From Deltaproteobacteria bacterium (GTDB lineage: Bacteria > Desulfobacterota > UBA8473), in contig DAOWME010000170.1 of NCBI GenBank assembly GCA_030643245.1, positions 1-6,750 of the forward strand: a stretch of DNA of 6,750 nt. The letters are read 5' to 3'. The notes beneath the pieces were generated by a model. The model ran no database searches. It was given only the letters and a program-made list of their open reading frames with translations, and was not told the DNA's origin. How positions within the stretch are numbered: the stretch's first letter is position 1; every line of letters begins with the position of its first letter. Shown piece after piece: positions 1-6,271 of the stretch. The position numbers were made by a program, and so were the translations under genes.

Positions 1-55
1 AAATCTAACCTAAATCTGAGCGCCAACTTGAGGAAGTTACTTCGTCCCCGTCCCT
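1..55 (+). repeat. End of interspersed repeat, right-arm copy
   Basis: These 55 bases match 6696-6750 at 50 of 55 positions without gaps, in the same orientation. The 3' part (28-55) is the 28-bp end motif also found at 4358-4385 (same strand) and 6568-6595 (opposite strand). By comparison with the fuller copy at 6568-6750, this is the right arm of a MITE-like inverted-repeat element whose left part lies outside the window. No protein is encoded in it. Confidence 0.8.
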
Positions 56-217
56 AAGGATCTGTCATGGAATATTTTGCAGGGTTTTAAGGGGAGTACA
101 AAGGTTCCCGGTAGTATGTGTCAGGAACGAACTCATGAAGTTTTTTCAACAGATTATAGAAGCTCGCCGATTCCCATTGGCAATAAGGGACAATAAGGAG
201 ACAGGAGGAATAGTTTA
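56..217 (+). other. ilvD 5' region
   Basis: This is the non-coding stretch between the repeat end and ilvD. It carries a strong Shine-Dalgarno AGGAGG at 203-208, nine bases before the ATG, preceded by a tandem near-duplicate decamer (CAATAAGGGA / CAATAAGGAG, 181-200). A TATAGA at 155-160 has no acceptable -35 partner, so no promoter is called. A seven-codon ORF at 67-90 (MEYFAGF) contains no Ile, Val or Leu codons and no terminator hairpin follows it, so classical ilv leader-peptide attenuation is not supported. Confidence 0.5.
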
Positions 218-1885
218 ATGAGAAGTGACTTGATGAAAAAAGGACTGGAAAGAGCCCCCCATCGTTCCCTTTTTAAGGCTATGGGTTACACTGATGAGGA
301 AATTGCACGTCCCATCATTGGGGTTGCCAACTCTTTCAGTGAAATTATCCCCGGGCACATACACCTGAAGGAAATTGCCGAATCCGTGAAGGCGGGGATC
401 AGGTCAGCCGGGGGTACACCGATAGAATTTTCTACCATCGGTGTGTGTGACGGCATAGCCATGAACCATCAAGGCATGAAATACTCCCTGGCCAGCAGAG
501 AACTTATTGCAGACTCAGTAGAGCTTATGGCCTATGCTCATCCGTTCGATGCATTGGTACTGATACCGAATTGTGACAAGATTGTACCAGGTATGATAAT
601 GGCCGCTTTGAGAGTTAACATTCCATCGATAGTGGTTAGCGGAGGGCCCATGCTTGCGGGAAGGAGACGGGGGCATGATATCGATCTGATCACGGTGTTT
701 GAAGGGGTCGGGGCCGTTAAATCGAATAAAATGACCGAAGCTGAACTGGGGGAACTGGAGGAGACGGCATGTCCGGGATGCGGTTCATGTGCCGGAATGT
801 TTACCGCCAACTCCATGAACTGTCTGACTGAAGCACTGGGCCTGGGGCTTCCGGGCAATGGCACGATTCCCGCTGTCCATGCCGGTAGAAGAAGGCTCGC
901 AAAACTTGCCGGCACAAAGATAATGGAACTTCTCGGAAAAGAGATAAAGCCACGAGACATTGCTAACGAAGCGGCCTTTAGGAACGCCATTGCAGTAGAC
1001 ATGGCCCTGGGCTGTTCTACTAATACTGTTCTTCACGTTCCCGCCCTCGCCCATGAGGCCAACCTGAACTTAGAACTGGAGATTTTCAACGAAATAAGCG
1101 GCAAAACCCCTCATCTATGCAGTTTGAGCCCAGGGGGTCCCCATCGATTGGAAGACTTGAATGAAGCAGGGGGTGTGCCGGCCCTCATGACAGAACTCGT
1201 CAACCTGGGCTTGATAGATCAAGATGTTATGACCGTTTCGGGAAAGAGGATGGGAAAAAACTTAAAAGGTGTAAAAGTAATAAATAAAGGTGTCATCAGA
1301 TCCCCGGACAACCCATACCACAAGAAGGGGGGTATCGCCATTCTAAAGGGCAACCTGGCGCCTGATGGAGCAGTGGTTAAACAGTCCGCGGTTGCGCCGG
1401 AAATGTTGAAAAGCCAAGGGAATGCCAAGGTGTTTGACTCTGAAGAAGAAGCCGTAGAATCGATCCTCGGTGGACGAGTCAAACCCGGAGATGTGATCGT
1501 CATAAGATACGAAGGCCCCAAAGGCGGACCCGGTATGAGGGAGATGCTCACACCCACGTCTGCCATAGTGGGCATGGAATTGGATAAAGATGTGGTACTC
1601 TTGACGGACGGGAGGTTTAGCGGTGGAACCAGGGGCGCGGCTATCGGCCACATATCCCCGGAGGCTGCGGAAGGGGGTCTTATAGCCTTTATAGAGAACG
1701 GAGACGTAATAGAAACGGACATACCCAACAAGAGGCTTACACTGAAGGTAAGTGAGGGAGAGATCGAAAGGAGGAAGAGAAACTGGAGAGCGCCTGAACC
1801 GAAGATAATGAAGGGGTATCTTTACAGGTATTCAAAACTCGTAACATCGGCCAGTACAGGGGCGGTATTTAGACGGAATCTCTGA
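218..1885 (+). CDS. ilvD: Dihydroxy-acid dehydratase
   Basis: Converts 2,3-dihydroxyisovalerate and 2,3-dihydroxy-3-methylvalerate to the corresponding 2-oxo acids, the common penultimate step of valine and isoleucine synthesis, in the cytoplasm. The 555-aa length is normal for the family. Visible hallmarks are NSFSEIIPGHIHL (38-50), GVCDGIAMNHQGMKYS (75-90), NCDKIVPGM (118-126), CPGCGSCAGMFTANSMNC (185-202) and the C-terminal DGRFSGGTRG block. C119 and C191 fit the Fe-S ligands, D120 and K121 the Mg site, and S468 the catalytic serine. The position that is Cys in [2Fe-2S] plant-type enzymes (TCN motif) is Gly46, as in E. coli IlvD, which points to the oxygen-labile [4Fe-4S] form (inference). 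The ATG at 218 is supported by AGGAGG at 203-208. The end is convergent with tupC and overlaps it by 17 nt. The related sugar-acid or 6-phosphogluconate dehydratases fit less well by motif and length. Confidence 0.97.
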   Translation: MRSDLMKKGLERAPHRSLFKAMGYTDEEIARPIIGVANSFSEIIPGHIHLKEIAESVKAGIRSAGGTPIEFSTIGVCDGIAMNHQGMKYSLASRELIADSVELMAYAHPFDALVLIPNCDKIVPGMIMAALRVNIPSIVVSGGPMLAGRRRGHDIDLITVFEGVGAVKSNKMTEAELGELEETACPGCGSCAGMFTANSMNCLTEALGLGLPGNGTIPAVHAGRRRLAKLAGTKIMELLGKEIKPRDIANEAAFRNAIAVDMALGCSTNTVLHVPALAHEANLNLELEIFNEISGKTPHLCSLSPGGPHRLEDLNEAGGVPALMTELVNLGLIDQDVMTVSGKRMGKNLKGVKVINKGVIRSPDNPYHKKGGIAILKGNLAPDGAVVKQSAVAPEMLKSQGNAKVFDSEEEAVESILGGRVKPGDVIVIRYEGPKGGPGMREMLTPTSAIVGMELDKDVVLLTDGRFSGGTRGAAIGHISPEAAEGGLIAFIENGDVIETDIPNKRLTLKVSEGEIERRKRNWRAPEPKIMKGYLYRYSKLVTSASTGAVFRRNL

Positions 1886-2564
1886 AACTATCACTTGAGA
1901 GGACTTTTTTTAACCGGCCTCCTGATAGAATAATAACCCCATGTGCCAGTCGATATGCCTGGTCCAGATCATGGGTGGTAAATATAATGGTGGTTTTGTC
2001 CCTCCGGTTCAATTCCTCAATAACCTTTTCCAAAATCTCTATATGAGTCTCGTCGATGTTGACCGTGGGTTCATCGAGGAACAAGACCTTCGGGTTTACT
2101 GCAATCCCTCTGGCAATCGCCACCCTCTGGGCTTCCCCTCCCGAAAGTTCATGTGCCTTCCTCTTTTCAAAACCAGTTAACCCCACCAAATCAAGGCATT
2201 CTCTCACCTTGTTTTTTTGCTCTTTTTTGCTCCACCCGCGAATCTTCAAACCGTAAGCTACATTCTTCTCCACAGTCATGTTGAAGAGGAAGGGATTTTG
2301 AAGGACCATGGCCATCTGTCGTCTCAACGCAGATTCATTGTTCCCCTGGCCATTAATCTCCAATCCATCAAAATAGACCCTTCCTGAGGAGGGTCTGGCT
2401 AAGAGGGACAAGATGGAAAGAAGTGTGGTTTTCCCTGATCCATTGGGGCCTATCACTCCGTAGATCAATCCTTTCTTGATTACCAGATCCGGGATATCCA
2501 GTACCTTGTTTCCATCATAAAATTGAGTCAGGTCTCTAATGGCAAAATGATAGTTTTCGATCAT
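1869..2564 (-). CDS. tupC: Tungstate ABC transporter ATP-binding protein
   Basis: ATPase subunit that powers tungstate import through TupB at the inner face of the cytoplasmic membrane. The 231-aa protein is a complete nucleotide-binding domain: Walker A GPNGSGKTT (39-47), Q-loop Q89, signature LSGGEAQRV (140-148), Walker B VLFLDEPT (160-167), D-loop VNID and H-loop H198. It ends shortly after the ATPase core, so it lacks the C-terminal TOBE/MOP domain typical of ModC molybdate ATPases; this favours the short Tup type. The start at 2564 has GGAG at 2577-2574, nine bases upstream; a nearby ATG pair is out of frame. It is the last gene of tupABC, 40 nt after tupB. Its stop lies inside the 3' end of ilvD on the other strand. 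Assignment to tungstate rests mainly on its neighbour TupA. Confidence 0.92.
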   Translation of the reverse strand: MIENYHFAIRDLTQFYDGNKVLDIPDLVIKKGLIYGVIGPNGSGKTTLLSILSLLARPSSGRVYFDGLEINGQGNNESALRRQMAMVLQNPFLFNMTVEKNVAYGLKIRGWSKKEQKNKVRECLDLVGLTGFEKRKAHELSGGEAQRVAIARGIAVNPKVLFLDEPTVNIDETHIEILEKVIEELNRRDKTTIIFTTHDLDQAYRLAHGVIILSGGRLKKVLSSDSFRDSV

Positions 2565-2604
2565 TAGTCATGGCTCCGTTCATGTTCATGGACTTATTGA
2601 GAGC

Positions 2605-3294
2605 TCATCTTCTTCCCTGCAGCCAGTGGAAGAAGATATTGACCAAAAAGGCCACCATGAGGAGGATAAACCCCAGCGCCAGAGCAAAACTAAACTCCCC
2701 CTTTGCTGTTTCGAGAGCAATTGCGGTGGTCATGGTTCGGGTATATCCCCTTATATTCCCACCGACCATCAAAGCACAGCCAACTTCTGTTATCACGCGG
2801 CCAAAGCCGGCAATTACTGCGGAGATCAGTGCGAACCTTGCCTCGGAAAGCATAGTGCCGGCAGTCTGAAAGCTGTTTGCGCCCATGGAAAGGGACGTAG
2901 GCCTCACCCTTGGGTCTATCCCCTGGGTGGCGGAGATAGTAAGGGCGACTATAATAGGGGTTGCCAGAATAAACTGGCCTATGAGCATTGCCCAGGGAGT
3001 GAAGAGAAGGCCTAAAGGCCCTAGCGGCCCCTGTCTCGAGATCAGTGAGTATAGTAAAAGACCCACTACCACAGTGGGAAAAGCCATGAGGGTGTTGAAC
3101 AAGGTGATCAATACCCGTTTCCCAATAAAGTCTTCTGTTCCAATGATAAAACCCGCGGGTATACCTGTCAGAGAAGCTAAAATGGTAGCCATGGCAGACA
3201 CCTTTAAAGAAAGCCAGGTTATGTCAAATACCTCCCTGTCCAGGGAGAAGATCAGACCAAAGGCCTTCCAGATGCCTGCGAATATGTATTCCAT
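2605..3294 (-). CDS. tupB: Tungstate ABC transporter permease
   Basis: Membrane channel subunit for tungstate uptake, expected as a homodimer with two TupC ATPases. The 229 aa hold about five hydrophobic segments (roughly residues 31-51, 62-84, 97-118, 155-178 and 203-223). The cytoplasmic coupling (EAA-type) loop lies near 132-166 (SMGANSFQTA through AGFGR), followed by EVGCALMVGGNIRGYTRTMTTAIALE (170-195). That stretch is characteristic of TupB-like permeases (compare the usual EVGA-MMVGGNI-G-TR-TTAI pattern). The gene starts 9 nt after the tupA stop with only a weak GAGAG Shine-Dalgarno (3305-3301), suggesting translation coupled to tupA. Length and topology fit the family, and no lesion is seen. 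Confidence 0.93.
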   Translation of the reverse strand: MEYIFAGIWKAFGLIFSLDREVFDITWLSLKVSAMATILASLTGIPAGFIIGTEDFIGKRVLITLFNTLMAFPTVVVGLLLYSLISRQGPLGPLGLLFTPWAMLIGQFILATPIIVALTISATQGIDPRVRPTSLSMGANSFQTAGTMLSEARFALISAVIAGFGRVITEVGCALMVGGNIRGYTRTMTTAIALETAKGEFSFALALGFILLMVAFLVNIFFHWLQGRR

Positions 3295-3303
3295 CCATGA
3301 CTC

Positions 3304-4131
3304 TCAAGGGTTGGGTATAGCCAGGGGAATGAACAGGGGCTTTCCAAACCTGTCCCTTCCAAATTCCTTGATAATTTTCTGCCCGGCCCGCGAGGTTACC
3401 CAACCAATTAAGGCCATGGCCTTGACATAATTTACATGAGCGTGTTTTGCTGGGTTGACGGCGATTATCCCATAAGAGTTGAAAAGGACAGGGTCACCCT
3501 CGAAGAGGATGGGAAGATCGATCTTATTGCTTCCCAAGAGGGCCAGATAGGTGCCCCGATCGGTTAGAGCATATGCCTTCTTCTCATGAGCCATGATCAA
3601 TACCGCCCCCATACCTTTCCCCGCTTCCAGATACCAGCTTCCCGATGGCCTCTTAGAGGCTCTTTTCCATATCTCCAACTCCTTTACATGTGTACCCGAG
3701 TTATCCCCTCTGGATATATACATCGATTGTCTCCCGGCAATCCGCTGGAAGGCTTCAACAGCAGTCTTTGCCTTCCTCACCTCAGCGGGGTCCGACTTCG
3801 ATCCAATGATCACGAAGTCATTGTACATAACTTCCCTTCGGTTTACGCCGTAACCCTGTTTTACAAACCTGTCCTCCAGAGAGCGGGCATGAACCAGGGT
3901 AACGTCCACGTCCCCGGTCTCTGCTATCTTCAAAGCCTTCCCTGTCCCAACAGGAATGACATCCACCTTTATGTCGAACATCTCTTCAAAAGGTGGGAGA
4001 AGGGCGCAGAGCAACCCGGAATTTTCAGTGCTGGTAGTAGTGGAGAGTTTCAGCCTTTCCCCTGCAAGTGCCGGAGCAAAGGATGACACGGCAAAGATAA
4101 CGACAAGGATCAACAACGACAGTCTGTTCAC
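3304..4131 (-). CDS. tupA: Tungstate-binding periplasmic protein
   Basis: Captures tungstate outside the cytoplasmic membrane and delivers it to TupB. The 275-aa product begins with a Sec-type signal peptide: basic N-terminus, hydrophobic core at about residues 5-18, and PALA before G24 as a likely cleavage site. There is no lipobox Cys, so it should be a soluble periplasmic protein. Family hallmarks are LSTTTSTENSGLL (29-41), VGTGKAL (61-67), MYNDFVIIG (102-110) and SRGDNSGTH (140-148); the TTTST and RGD-SGTH segments are typical of TupA oxyanion-binding proteins and differ from ModA and the longer WtpA. The start codon is GTG, five bases after a near-perfect AAGGAGGT (4144-4137), and it gives a proper signal peptide. 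It is the first gene of tupABC and is preceded by a candidate transcription attenuator. Specificity for tungstate over molybdate is inferred from the family. Confidence 0.93.
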   Translation of the reverse strand: MNRLSLLILVVIFAVSSFAPALAGERLKLSTTTSTENSGLLCALLPPFEEMFDIKVDVIPVGTGKALKIAETGDVDVTLVHARSLEDRFVKQGYGVNRREVMYNDFVIIGSKSDPAEVRKAKTAVEAFQRIAGRQSMYISRGDNSGTHVKELEIWKRASKRPSGSWYLEAGKGMGAVLIMAHEKKAYALTDRGTYLALLGSNKIDLPILFEGDPVLFNSYGIIAVNPAKHAHVNYVKAMALIGWVTSRAGQKIIKEFGRDRFGKPLFIPLAIPNP

Positions 4132-4136
4132 AGTCT

Positions 4137-4144
4137 ACCTCCTT
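4137..4144 (-). promoter_or_regulatory. tupA Shine-Dalgarno
   Basis: AAGGAGGT on the - strand, five bases before the GTG at 4131. It fixes the unusual GTG start of tupA. It lies only four bases after the T-run of the hairpin terminator at 4149-4186, so ribosome access depends on readthrough of that terminator. Confidence 0.85.
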
Positions 4145-4148
4145 CAAC

Positions 4149-4186
4149 AAAAAAGCCAACACCGTACATGAAAAATCGATGTTGGC
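4149..4186 (-). terminator. Intrinsic terminator in tupA leader (attenuator)
   Basis: On the - strand, GCCAACATCG (4186-4177) pairs with CGGTGTTGGC (4164-4155). This gives a 10-bp stem with one G-U pair, a 12-nt loop, and six T residues directly after it (4154-4149). There is no matching T-run on the + strand, so it acts in one direction. It sits immediately upstream of the tupA ribosome binding site, downstream of the putative tup promoter and 199 nt past the mutase stop codon. It could end mutase transcripts, but its position inside the tupA leader suggests conditional termination of tup transcription. Confidence 0.8.
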
Positions 4187-4211
4187 GAGTATTCATGGGG
4201 GGAAAACATCG
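4177..4211 (-). promoter_or_regulatory. Possible antiterminator helix
   Basis: On the - strand CGATGTT (4211-4205) is perfectly complementary to AACATCG (4183-4177), giving a 7-bp helix over a 21-nt loop. AACATCG is part of the left arm of the terminator stem, so the two structures exclude each other. The upstream CGATGTT imitates CGGTGTT in the terminator's right arm, as expected for a terminator/antiterminator switch. No experimentally known riboswitch class could be matched by eye. Confidence 0.5.
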
Positions 4212-4222
4212 CGGCTCAAAAG

Positions 4223-4246
4223 CTCATTTATGGATGGGCGCTAGTG
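4223..4246 (+). repeat. 24-bp dispersed repeat, copy 1
   Basis: Matches 6424-6447 at 21 of 24 positions (shared core CTCATTT..GGAT.GGCGCTAGTG, same orientation). A shorter relative, CTCATTTCTGGAT, is at 6321-6333. Here it overlaps the -10 region of the putative tup promoter. Confidence 0.65.
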
Positions 4247-4255
4247 TCGTGTCAT
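4227..4255 (-). promoter_or_regulatory. Putative tupABC promoter
   Basis: On the - strand ATGACA (4255-4250, five of six to TTGACA), a 17-bp spacer and CATAAA (4232-4227, four of six to TATAAT). A start near 4220 would give a leader of about 90 nt that contains exactly the candidate antiterminator and terminator. The -10 lies in a sequence (4223-4246) that recurs at 6424-6447, so the promoter may have arisen within a repeat. Confidence 0.35.
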
Positions 4256-4279
4256 CTATGTAATGTCGCAAAGATGACC

Positions 4280-4347
4280 GTCATTCCCGCGAAGGCGGGA
4301 ATCTAGAAGCGCCGAAGTAGCCAGAAATACTGGATTCCCACCTTCGC
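4280..4347. repeat. REP-like palindromic repeat (truncated)
   Basis: ATTCCCGC (4283-4290) and GCGGGAAT (4295-4302) form a perfect 8-bp hairpin with a GAAG loop. In addition 4289-4306 is complementary to 4330-4347 at 16 of 18 positions, with a small CCAG/CTGG palindrome (4321-4333) inside. This is the well-known GTCATTCCCGC...GCGGGAATC type of dispersed bacterial palindrome. The outer right half (expected ...GCGGGAATGAC) is missing: after 4347 the sequence changes and soon becomes the 28-bp end motif at 4358-4385. Confidence 0.8.
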
Positions 4348-4357
4348 AGCGATTTTA

Positions 4358-4385
4358 TCGGGGAAGTTATTTCGTCCCCGTCCCT
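4358..4385 (+). repeat. 28-bp MITE end motif, solo copy
   Basis: Nearly identical to 28-55 and closely matching 6723-6750, with an inverted copy at 6568-6595. CGGGGA (4359-4364) can pair with TCCCCG (4375-4380). The last base is the first base (on the + strand) of the mutase stop codon, so the repeat abuts the 3' end of that gene. The rest of the longer element is absent here. Confidence 0.75.
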
Positions 4386-6064
4386 TATTTAAGGCCTTGC
4401 GCATTATGAAAAGGACTTTCCAGTTCCCTAAAGGGGTCATAGTTGAATCCATAGGCCATCCTTATGGTTCCCATGATTTCACCTAATGTTGCGTAAGCTC
4501 TCGCTGCCTCAACTATTGGACGGATCAGGTTCCCCTCCCTCTTTTCCGCCTTCCTGTACAAGGTGTCCAAGGATTTCCCAACCGAATTCATATCCCTCGA
4601 ACGCTTCAATTCTTTTATATTCTCTATTTGAGTCTTAGCAGAATCAAGGGATATCCGGTGTATAGGCAGATGACCCTCCTTTTCCTCTTCTTTAGGTATC
4701 TTATAGTCATTTTGCCCTACGATTATTCTTTCATTATTGTCCACTTCCCTTTGGTACTGATAGGCTATATCCGTTATCTTTTCCAGTATCCATCCACTCT
4801 GCAGAGAGGCAACCATACCACCCTTTTCTTCCACTTCTCCCATTGCCTTCAGAATCTCTTTTTCCAACCTGTTAGTAAGAGACTCCACATAATATGACCC
4901 TCCCAGCGGATCCGCCACATTACACACGCCCACCTCATTTGCCAAGATCTGCTGCGTCCTCAAGGCGATCATCTGTGACTCTTTCGTGGGTAGACAGATA
5001 GGTTCATCATAAGAACACGTCTGTAATGATTGAGTACCACCCAGAACGGCCGCCAATGCTTCGTAAGCGACCCGTGCCACATTGTTCAAAGGCTGTTGAA
5101 GCACGAGGGAACAGCCCGAAGTATTGGTATGGAACCTGAACTTCCATGATTTTGGGTTCTTTGCCCCGAACCTTTCCTTCATCAGCCTCGCCCAGAGTTT
5201 CCTCGCTGCCCGGAATTTCGCAACCTCTTCGAAGAGGTCTATGTGGGCGTTACAGGTGAAGGCAACTTTAGGGGCAACATGGTCTATATCCACCCCTCGC
5301 CTTAATGCCTCTCCCATGTACTCCACTGCCGTGGCGAAGGAATACCCCATCTCCTCAGCTGCGCCCACCCCGGTCTCCCTTAAACTGTATGTGTTTACAT
5401 TGATCGGATTCCAAAGGGGCATATTCTCTGCGCAGTACTCAATGACATCCACGGCCAGTTTGAGTGTCATAGACGGTGGTTTTTGATCCAAAGTGTGATT
5501 CCCAAACAAAACGTATCCTATGGGATCGTTAGAGAAGGTTCCCCTCAATTTCGATATGTCGTAACCCTTTTTCTCGGCGGTTGCAATATACATGGCATAT
5601 ACTGCAATGGTGGGACTGCTGAACATGAAACTAACTTCATCTAGTGGGATACCCTCAATCAAGTCCTCCATGTCTTTGAGTGAATCTATTGCCGTTCCCT
5701 GGACGCCCACATCACCTTCAGCCAACGGGTGGTCCGAGTCTATACCCATCTGTGTTGGGTTGTCGGGTATGATGTTTAATGCGGTCTCACCAATATCTAT
5801 AAGGTATTTGAGCCTCTCATTGGAATCTGTCCCTGACCCGAACCCGCTGATCTCGCGCATACTCCAAATCCTGCCCCTGTACATATTGGGGAATATACCC
5901 CTCGTATAGGGATACTCTCCCACATCACCGATATCCCTATTGTAGTCCGTATCCTTTAAGTCTTCAGGGGTGTACGACTCTTTAATAGATAAGTTGGACC
6001 AAGTCTTTACCCTTTTAGGTTTATGGAAATAGGCCTTCTTTATGCCTTTTACTTTCAGACTCAT
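4385..6064 (-). CDS. Methylmalonyl-CoA mutase-family large subunit, divergent
   Basis: Catalytic TIM-barrel subunit of an adenosylcobalamin-dependent acyl-CoA mutase. The 559 aa cover the substrate-binding domain only: YTPEDL (31-36), GEYPYTRGIFPNMYRGR (49-65), PTQMGIDSDHP (103-113), KFRAARKLWA (283-292), GAKNPKSWKFRFHTNTSG (300-317), QQPLNNVARV (323-332), GGTQSLQTCSYDE (342-354) and DPLGGSYYVE (385-394). No B12-binding DxHxxG motif is present, so a separate small subunit is required. Against Propionibacterium methylmalonyl-CoA mutase numbering (from memory), Tyr89 is Ile72, Ser114 is Asn97, Gln197 is Ser178, Arg207 is Gly188 and His244 is Ser227. The two residues that hold the substrate carboxylate are thus gone, so the substrate is probably another acyl-CoA. 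2-Hydroxyisobutyryl-CoA mutase also has Ile at the Tyr89 position but keeps the His. A GAGGT (6079-6075) lies 10 nt before the ATG. Same strand as tupABC, but separated by the attenuator and repeats. Confidence 0.88.
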   Translation of the reverse strand: MSLKVKGIKKAYFHKPKRVKTWSNLSIKESYTPEDLKDTDYNRDIGDVGEYPYTRGIFPNMYRGRIWSMREISGFGSGTDSNERLKYLIDIGETALNIIPDNPTQMGIDSDHPLAEGDVGVQGTAIDSLKDMEDLIEGIPLDEVSFMFSSPTIAVYAMYIATAEKKGYDISKLRGTFSNDPIGYVLFGNHTLDQKPPSMTLKLAVDVIEYCAENMPLWNPINVNTYSLRETGVGAAEEMGYSFATAVEYMGEALRRGVDIDHVAPKVAFTCNAHIDLFEEVAKFRAARKLWARLMKERFGAKNPKSWKFRFHTNTSGCSLVLQQPLNNVARVAYEALAAVLGGTQSLQTCSYDEPICLPTKESQMIALRTQQILANEVGVCNVADPLGGSYYVESLTNRLEKEILKAMGEVEEKGGMVASLQSGWILEKITDIAYQYQREVDNNERIIVGQNDYKIPKEEEKEGHLPIHRISLDSAKTQIENIKELKRSRDMNSVGKSLDTLYRKAEKREGNLIRPIVEAARAYATLGEIMGTIRMAYGFNYDPFRELESPFHNAQGLK

Positions 6065-6199
6065 TAGTTTCTTTACCTCGACAATTTAAATGAGTGAAAC
6101 CCTTTTTTTCTCTCCCGCTTTCCGGCCGTTTGTTCCTTGTTGCCCGTTGTGAACTCGTGCCCATCCATAAAGGGCTATTTTCCGCGATCTCTGCGCCTG

Positions 6200-6222
6200 C
6201 CTGTGCGTAGCACGCAGACAGG
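6200..6222. repeat. Short hairpin repeat
   Basis: CCTGTGCGT (6200-6208) pairs with ACGCAGACAGG (6212-6222) with a two-base bulge and an AGC loop. It resembles common GC-rich dispersed hairpins and has no T-run, so it is not called a terminator. Confidence 0.45.
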
Positions 6223-6234
6223 TCAGACTCAGAT

Positions 6235-6266
6235 GTAAGTGCACATTGCAATGTGCCCCTACTTAC
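6235..6266. repeat. Palindromic repeat
   Basis: A perfect 16-bp palindrome GCACATTGCAATGTGC (6241-6256) is flanked by GTAAGT (6235-6240) and its complement ACTTAC (6261-6266), with a CCCT bulge on the right arm only. It looks like a decayed member of the GTAGGGGC...GCCCCTAC class of dispersed palindromes. Confidence 0.6.
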
Positions 6267-6271
6267 CCAAT

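Noticed and set aside
67..90. Seven-codon MEYFAGF frame before ilvD as a leader peptide, or as a remnant of tupB (which starts MEYIFAG)
   Set aside because: No branched-chain codons, no attenuator hairpin, and the likeness to tupB does not continue beyond these few codons.
104..128. GTTCC / GGAAC inverted repeat upstream of ilvD as an operator
   Set aside because: A 5-bp match with a 15-bp spacer is expected by chance, and no promoter is placed beside it.
538..1731. Four - strand open frames (89-170 codons) opposite ilvD
   Set aside because: They are shadows of the conserved ilvD coding sequence, without ribosome binding sites or recognisable motifs.
1886..1934. CTATCA / TGATAG pair around a T-run as a bidirectional terminator for ilvD and tupC
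   Set aside because: The T-run lies inside the loop, the stem is interrupted and the site is within tupC coding sequence.
2570..3430. Overlapping + strand open frames of 99-181 codons opposite tupB and the end of tupA
   Set aside because: They are antisense to well-supported transporter genes and show no domain signature.
4280..4347. Repeat cluster read as a CRISPR array
   Set aside because: There is a single palindromic unit with no regular spacers and no cas genes; it fits a REP element.
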